Shown piece by piece: positions 5,509 through 9,317 of a stretch of 9,317 bases of DNA (positions are counted from its first letter, which is position 1; every line of letters begins with the position of its first letter). The stretch comes from UMGS1649 sp964481385 (GTDB lineage: Bacteria > Bacillota > Clostridia > TANB77 > CAG-465): the NCBI GenBank assembly GCA_964481385.1, contig CAYZTN010000048.1:1-9317 (forward strand). Reading direction: 5' to 3'. A program made the translations under genes and the position numbers. Below the pieces are notes generated by a model. It was not told the DNA's origin, searched no databases, and worked only from the letters and a program-made list of their open reading frames with translations.

Positions 5509-5526
5509 TTTGAAGGAGATGTTGTT

Positions 5527-5958
5527 ATGAAAAGTTTAATTGTATATTATTCATACGAAGGAAATTGCGAAGAAATTGCTAAAGCAATAAAAGAGGAAAC
5601 TAATGCAGATGTGTTATGTATAACACCTAAAAAAGAGAATAAAACAAAAAGCATATATAGATTTATTTGGGGTGGAATGCAAGTATATATGACAAAAAAG
5701 CCAGAGCTTATGCCATATGAATTTAATTTAGAACAATACGATACAATATTTATTGGGTCACCAGTATGGTTTGGAACATATGCACCGCCAATAAACACAT
5801 TCCTTTCAGAAAACAATATTGCAAATAAAAATGTTGCGTTATTTATTTGTAGTGGCGGGAATAAAAGAAATGCATTTTTAAATTTTGAAAATGCACTAGC
5901 AGAAAATAACATAGTAGGGGAGTTAGAACTTATCTACCCTATAAAAAAACGGAATTGA
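5527..5958 (+). CDS. Flavodoxin family protein with frameshifted C-terminus, 143 aa as read
   Basis: A second flavodoxin. The FMN phosphate loop is YSYEGNCEEIA (8-18), a variant of SxTGNT with Glu and Cys in place of the usual Thr residues, and IFIGSPVWFGTYAPPINTFL matches the isoalloxazine-binding strand and loop. AAGGAG at 5513-5518 supports the ATG. The reading frame leaves the family pattern at a run of seven A (5943-5949) and stops at 5956-5958 after an unrelated KKRN ending. With six A the frame would continue NGIEEAKLKAKEWAKDILEKV to the TAA at 6011-6013, giving 161 aa, which is almost the length of the 159-aa paralogue at 125. The lost part is the final alpha helix. This may be a real mutation, a sequencing or assembly indel, or a slippage site. 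It sits between marR and the ABC transporter in one operon. Confidence 0.85.
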   Translation: MKSLIVYYSYEGNCEEIAKAIKEETNADVLCITPKKENKTKSIYRFIWGGMQVYMTKKPELMPYEFNLEQYDTIFIGSPVWFGTYAPPINTFLSENNIANKNVALFICSGGNKRNAFLNFENALAENNIVGELELIYPIKKRN

Positions 5959-6013
5959 AGAAGCAAAGCTTAAAGCAAAAGAATGGGCAAAAGATATACT
6001 TGAAAAAGTTTAA
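5948..6013 (+). pseudogene. Out-of-frame C-terminal helix of the flavodoxin at 5527
   Basis: This frame reads NGIEEAKLKAKEWAKDILEKV and then TAA. It has no start codon or ribosome binding site of its own, is shifted +1 relative to the upstream flavodoxin frame, and looks exactly like the terminal amphipathic helix of a flavodoxin. Its stop lies 11 nt before the ABC transporter ATG, with that gene's GGAGG in between. This is the expected gap if the flavodoxin originally ended here and was translationally coupled to the transporter. Confidence 0.75.
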
Positions 6014-6024
6014 TTGGAGGTAAC

Positions 6025-9000
6025 ATGTTACAAATTAAAAATATATCTAAACAATATAGGACAGGAGATTTAGTACAAAACGCATTAAAAAATGTAAGCT
6101 TAAATTTTAGAGATAATGAGTTTGTGTCTATACTAGGACCTTCAGGTTCTGGAAAAACTACACTACTTAACATTATTGGTGGGTTAGATAGATATGACAC
6201 AGGTGACCTTGTAATAAACAATGTATCAACAAAAAAATACAAGGATAGGGACTGGGACTCTTACCGTAATCACACAATAGGTTTTGTGTTTCAAAGCTAC
6301 AACCTAATACCACATCAAACAGTATTAGCAAACGTAGAAATAGCATTAACAATAGGTGGTATATCTAAAAAAGAAAGAAGAAAAATGGCACTAGATGCAC
6401 TAGAAAAAGTGGGACTAAAAGACCAAGCACATAAAAAGCCAAATCAAATGTCAGGTGGACAAATGCAGCGAGTTGCTATTGCAAGAGCATTGGTAAACAA
6501 CCCAGATATTTTACTTGCAGATGAGCCAACAGGAGCACTTGATACAGAAACTAGTGTGCAAGTTATGGAATTGCTAAAAAAAGTAGCAAATGACCGCTTA
6601 GTAATAATGGTTACACATAACCCAGAGCTAGCAGAAAATTATTCAACAAGAATAGTAAACTTAAAAGATGGTGAAGTTACAGGAGATACCAACCCATTTA
6701 ACATAGATGAAAAAACTCAGGAAAAGCCAAAGTATAAAAATCTGGGAAAAGCATCAATGTCATTTTTTACAGCACTGTCACTAAGCTTTAATAATCTGCT
6801 TACTAAAAAAGGAAGAACTATACTAACTTCATTTGCAGGCTCAATTGGTATCATTGGAATTGCGTTAATATTGTCGCTTTCAACAGGATTCCAAAACTAC
6901 ATAGATAAAATACAAGAAGATACCTTGTCTTCATATCCATTAACAATCACATCAGAAACAGCAGATAGAACTTCAATGCTACTTTCAATGGTATCTAAAG
7001 AAGAAGAAAAAGCAGAGGGAAATGTTGTAAAGGAAACACAAAGTATTTCTACAATGTTTTCAACGATAGGCAAGAACGACTTAAAGTCTTTCAAAAAGTA
7101 TTTAGAGGATAACAAGTCTGAGGTTGATACAATGGTATCAAATATACAATATACATACAGCATAAGTCCTTTAATTTTTACAAAAGACAGCACAGGTGAA
7201 GTTGCACAGCTTAACCCTAGCACGTTACTATCTTCACTTGCAGGAAGTTCGGTAGCGAGTTCTAGTATACTTAGTTCGAATATGACGCTGTTTAAAGAAA
7301 TGGTTGACGACAAGAAAATGATAGAGTCACAGTATGAAGTTATAGCTGGAAGACTTCCAGAAAATTTTGATGAAGTAATTTTAATATTACCAGCAAAAAA
7401 TCAAATTTCAGATATGTTGTCATATAGCTTAGGCTTAAGAGATACAAGTAAGTTACAAGATATGATAACTAAAATAATGTCAGGAGAAGCTGTAGAAGAT
7501 ACAAGCGAGCCACTAGAACTTACATATGAAGAACTTATGAGTATACCTTTAAAACTAGTAGATGCAACAGATACATATAAATATAACAGTAAATACGGAA
7601 TATATGAAAGTATGACAGATGATAAAGCATTTATGGAAGATGTATATGAAAATGCCATAGATTTAAAGATAGTTGGAATAGTTTGTACTGCAGAAGGCTC
7701 TACATCTACAATGCTTTCTACTGGTATTGCTTATACAAAAGATTTAACTAAGTATGTCATAGACAAGGCATCAGAATCTGAAATTGTAAAAAAACAATTA
7801 GCAAATGAAAATGTAAATGTATTTAGCAATAAAAGGTTTGATGATGAAAATAAGGAAAGTGGAATAGATTTTCAAGATATGGTATCAGTTGATACAGCAG
7901 CTTTATCCACTGCATTTGGAGTAAATATAACTGAAAAAGATATTGCAAATATGACAGAGGGATATATGACTAAAATATCTAATGCTATTACAACAGATAC
8001 GACAAAGGCACAAGCAGCATTTAGTAATACTTTAGTTACTTTAACAAAGAATTTATTAAACGGATATATAGAAAAAAATGCGGTAGCGGGAGTTGCAAAT
8101 ATAAAGCTTAGCAATGTGGAGAGCATAGTAAATGATTTCTTTGCACAAGACAGTACCAAAGCACTTCTTGCTAAACTTACAGCAGACTATGTAATTCCAG
8201 AAGATACATTTAAAACAATGTATATAACACTTATTAAGACATTCTTGACAGAGTATGTTAAAGCAACTCAAACTTCAGAAGAAGCAGGAGCATTTATTGT
8301 AAGTAGTGTGGTAGATACACTTGTTGAAACATTTGCAAATCAAGCTGCAGTAGTAAATACATCTGCTACGTTAGCAGCAAAAATGACAGAAGCAACTATG
8401 CAAAAAACAATACTTTCGGAAGTTGGTAAGCTTTCTCAAAATCTAATGTCAAGTATGGCAAATTCATTTAAAGTAGATGAAACAAAAATTGCCTCTGCAT
8501 TTAATATAAACGTAACAGAAGAAGAGATAATGCGACTTTTTGAAACAATGTCTACAAGTAGTGTAGGCTCTGCAAATACTAACCTAACAACACTAGGTTA
8601 CCAAAACTTAAATGAGCCATCAGCCATTTCGCTATACTTTAATGACTTCGATTCAAAAGAATTTTTCTTAGATTTTATAGATGAGTATAACGATAAAATG
8701 GAAAAAGAAGATGAAGAAAAGAAAATAAGTTACACAGACATAACTGGAATATTGATGTCTTCAGTAAGTGTAATTGTAGATAGTGTAACATATGTACTTA
8801 TTGCATTTGTAAGCATTTCCCTTATAGTATCTTCAATAATGATAGGTATTATTACATATATTTCTGTGTTTGAAAGAACAAAAGAAATAGGTGTATTAAG
8901 AGCGATTGGTGCGTCAAAGAAGAATATTTCTTCAATATTTAATGCGGAAACATTTATTGTAGGACTATTTTCTGGAATGCTTGGAATAGCGGTGTCACTA

Positions 9001-9189
9001 CTACTTCTTATCCCTATAAACCAAGTAATTCATACGTTAACAGGTAATATGGCAATTACGGCAGTACTTCCAACAGAAGGAGCTATTGTACTTGTTGTAT
9101 TAAGCGTAATATTAACTTTAATAGGTGGACTTATTCCATCAAAAGCTGCGGCTAAAAAAGACCCAGTACTCGCATTAAGAAGTGAGTAA
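6025..9189 (+). CDS. Fused ABC transporter ATPase/FtsX-MacB-type permease with large ectodomain, 1054 aa
   Basis: An ATPase and permease in one chain, probably a homodimer in the cytoplasmic membrane. The ATPase (1-225) has Walker A GPSGSGKT (38-45), Q-loop Q90, signature MSGGQMQR (142-149), Walker B ILLADEP with D166/E167, and H-loop H198, so it should be active. The sequence is of the LolD/MacB class. A transmembrane helix lies at about 266-290 (SIGIIGIALILSL). An extracellular region of some 600 residues follows, then three helices at about 921-946, 976-998 and 1019-1038. FtsX/MacB hallmarks are ERTKEIGVLRAIGASK (950-965) and the ending IPSKAAAKKDPVLALR. Such transporters act by mechanotransmission, often in peptide or drug resistance or in envelope processes. 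The substrate is unknown. The ectodomain is much larger than MacB's and holds a repeated motif (622-640 and 817-835). GGAGG at 6016-6020 precedes the ATG. It is the last gene of the MarR operon. Confidence 0.93.
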   Translation: MLQIKNISKQYRTGDLVQNALKNVSLNFRDNEFVSILGPSGSGKTTLLNIIGGLDRYDTGDLVINNVSTKKYKDRDWDSYRNHTIGFVFQSYNLIPHQTVLANVEIALTIGGISKKERRKMALDALEKVGLKDQAHKKPNQMSGGQMQRVAIARALVNNPDILLADEPTGALDTETSVQVMELLKKVANDRLVIMVTHNPELAENYSTRIVNLKDGEVTGDTNPFNIDEKTQEKPKYKNLGKASMSFFTALSLSFNNLLTKKGRTILTSFAGSIGIIGIALILSLSTGFQNYIDKIQEDTLSSYPLTITSETADRTSMLLSMVSKEEEKAEGNVVKETQSISTMFSTIGKNDLKSFKKYLEDNKSEVDTMVSNIQYTYSISPLIFTKDSTGEVAQLNPSTLLSSLAGSSVASSSILSSNMTLFKEMVDDKKMIESQYEVIAGRLPENFDEVILILPAKNQISDMLSYSLGLRDTSKLQDMITKIMSGEAVEDTSEPLELTYEELMSIPLKLVDATDTYKYNSKYGIYESMTDDKAFMEDVYENAIDLKIVGIVCTAEGSTSTMLSTGIAYTKDLTKYVIDKASESEIVKKQLANENVNVFSNKRFDDENKESGIDFQDMVSVDTAALSTAFGVNITEKDIANMTEGYMTKISNAITTDTTKAQAAFSNTLVTLTKNLLNGYIEKNAVAGVANIKLSNVESIVNDFFAQDSTKALLAKLTADYVIPEDTFKTMYITLIKTFLTEYVKATQTSEEAGAFIVSSVVDTLVETFANQAAVVNTSATLAAKMTEATMQKTILSEVGKLSQNLMSSMANSFKVDETKIASAFNINVTEEEIMRLFETMSTSSVGSANTNLTTLGYQNLNEPSAISLYFNDFDSKEFFLDFIDEYNDKMEKEDEEKKISYTDITGILMSSVSVIVDSVTYVLIAFVSISLIVSSIMIGIITYISVFERTKEIGVLRAIGASKKNISSIFNAETFIVGLFSGMLGIAVSLLLLIPINQVIHTLTGNMAITAVLPTEGAIVLVVLSVILTLIGGLIPSKAAAKKDPVLALRSE

Positions 9190-9198
9190 TAAGTTTTT

Positions 9199-9237
9199 AC
9201 AGTGTCATTTGGGACGTTTTCAAATGACACTGTTTTT
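9199..9237 (+). terminator. Rho-independent terminator of the marR-ABC operon
   Basis: ACAGTGTCATTTG (9199-9211) pairs perfectly with CAAATGACACTGT (9221-9233) over 13 bp around a 9-nt loop, and a run of five T (9233-9237) follows. It lies 9 nt after the ABC transporter stop. The 80 bases after it hold no recognisable gene. Confidence 0.9.
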
Positions 9238-9317
9238 CAATAAAAACACAAGATATGAAATTTATTTATTCGGGTATTATTTTATATCAAATGAAAATGA
9301 CACAGTTAAGTTAACGG

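Noticed and set aside
5943..5950. A AAA AAC as a programmed -1 ribosomal frameshift heptamer in the flavodoxin
   Set aside because: The zero frame here reads ATA AAA AAA CGG, so the heptamer is not in the required phase. A -1 shift also leads to the wrong frame; the intact tail needs +1 or loss of one base.
9202..9303. The 9-mer AAATGACAC in the last terminator recurs at 9295-9303
   Set aside because: Two of the three copies are simply the two arms of the terminator. One further copy near the window edge is not enough to call a repeat element without downstream sequence.
9255..9315. 19-codon open frame after the last terminator
   Set aside because: No ribosome binding site, very short, and composition like random AT-rich DNA.
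1..9317. CRISPR array, tRNA, rRNA, insertion sequence or integrase
   Set aside because: Reading both strands shows no regularly spaced repeats, no tRNA-like cloverleaf, and no transposase or recombinase gene. No convincing target-site duplication is seen around the toxin-antitoxin cassette.

Overview
The window is AT-rich DNA with short intergenic gaps, strong AGGAG-type ribosome binding sites, TTG and GTG candidate starts, and hairpin-plus-T-run terminators. This points to a low-GC Bacillota, most likely an anaerobic Clostridia-type gut bacterium. The anaerobe inference rests on gene content (two flavodoxins and a nitroreductase) and typical clostridial protein styles. No species can be named from the sequence alone. 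All complete genes lie on the plus strand. A possible truncated divergent gene runs off the left edge.

Layout: (1) Positions 1-2120 hold a flavodoxin (125-604), a membrane-anchored XRE-type regulator with an extracytoplasmic C-terminal domain (685-1563) and a nitroreductase (1599-2120). (2) Positions 2203-3155 hold a two-gene unit, a 117-aa two-helix membrane protein followed by a TetR regulator, closed by a terminator at 3163-3199. (3) Positions 3209-4968 hold a self-contained type IV toxin-antitoxin cassette of the AbiEi/AbiEii class. It has its own near-consensus promoter, two palindromes that flank the -10 box and look like operators, and its own 13-bp-stem terminator. (4) Positions 4999-9237 hold a stress or efflux operon: a near-consensus promoter with a 19-bp palindrome at the transcription start, a MarR regulator, a second flavodoxin whose last helix is frameshifted at a seven-A run, and a 1054-aa fused ABC ATPase/FtsX-like permease with a very large extracellular domain. 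It ends at a 13-bp-stem terminator.

How the parts may work together (inference): the flavodoxins and nitroreductase are FMN proteins that shuttle electrons or reduce xenobiotics, and each is adjacent to a transcription regulator (XRE, MarR). With the TetR unit and the MacB-like transporter, the region reads as a cluster of small chemically inducible response units into which an abortive-infection-type toxin-antitoxin cassette has been placed between two terminators.

Points most worth checking are the flavodoxin frameshift, the paired operators of the AbiE cassette spaced by about three helical turns, the repeated motif in the transporter ectodomain, and the palindrome plus (AT)5 tract in the marR promoter. 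I see no previously undescribed multi-gene system that I could defend. The TA cassette belongs to a known class.
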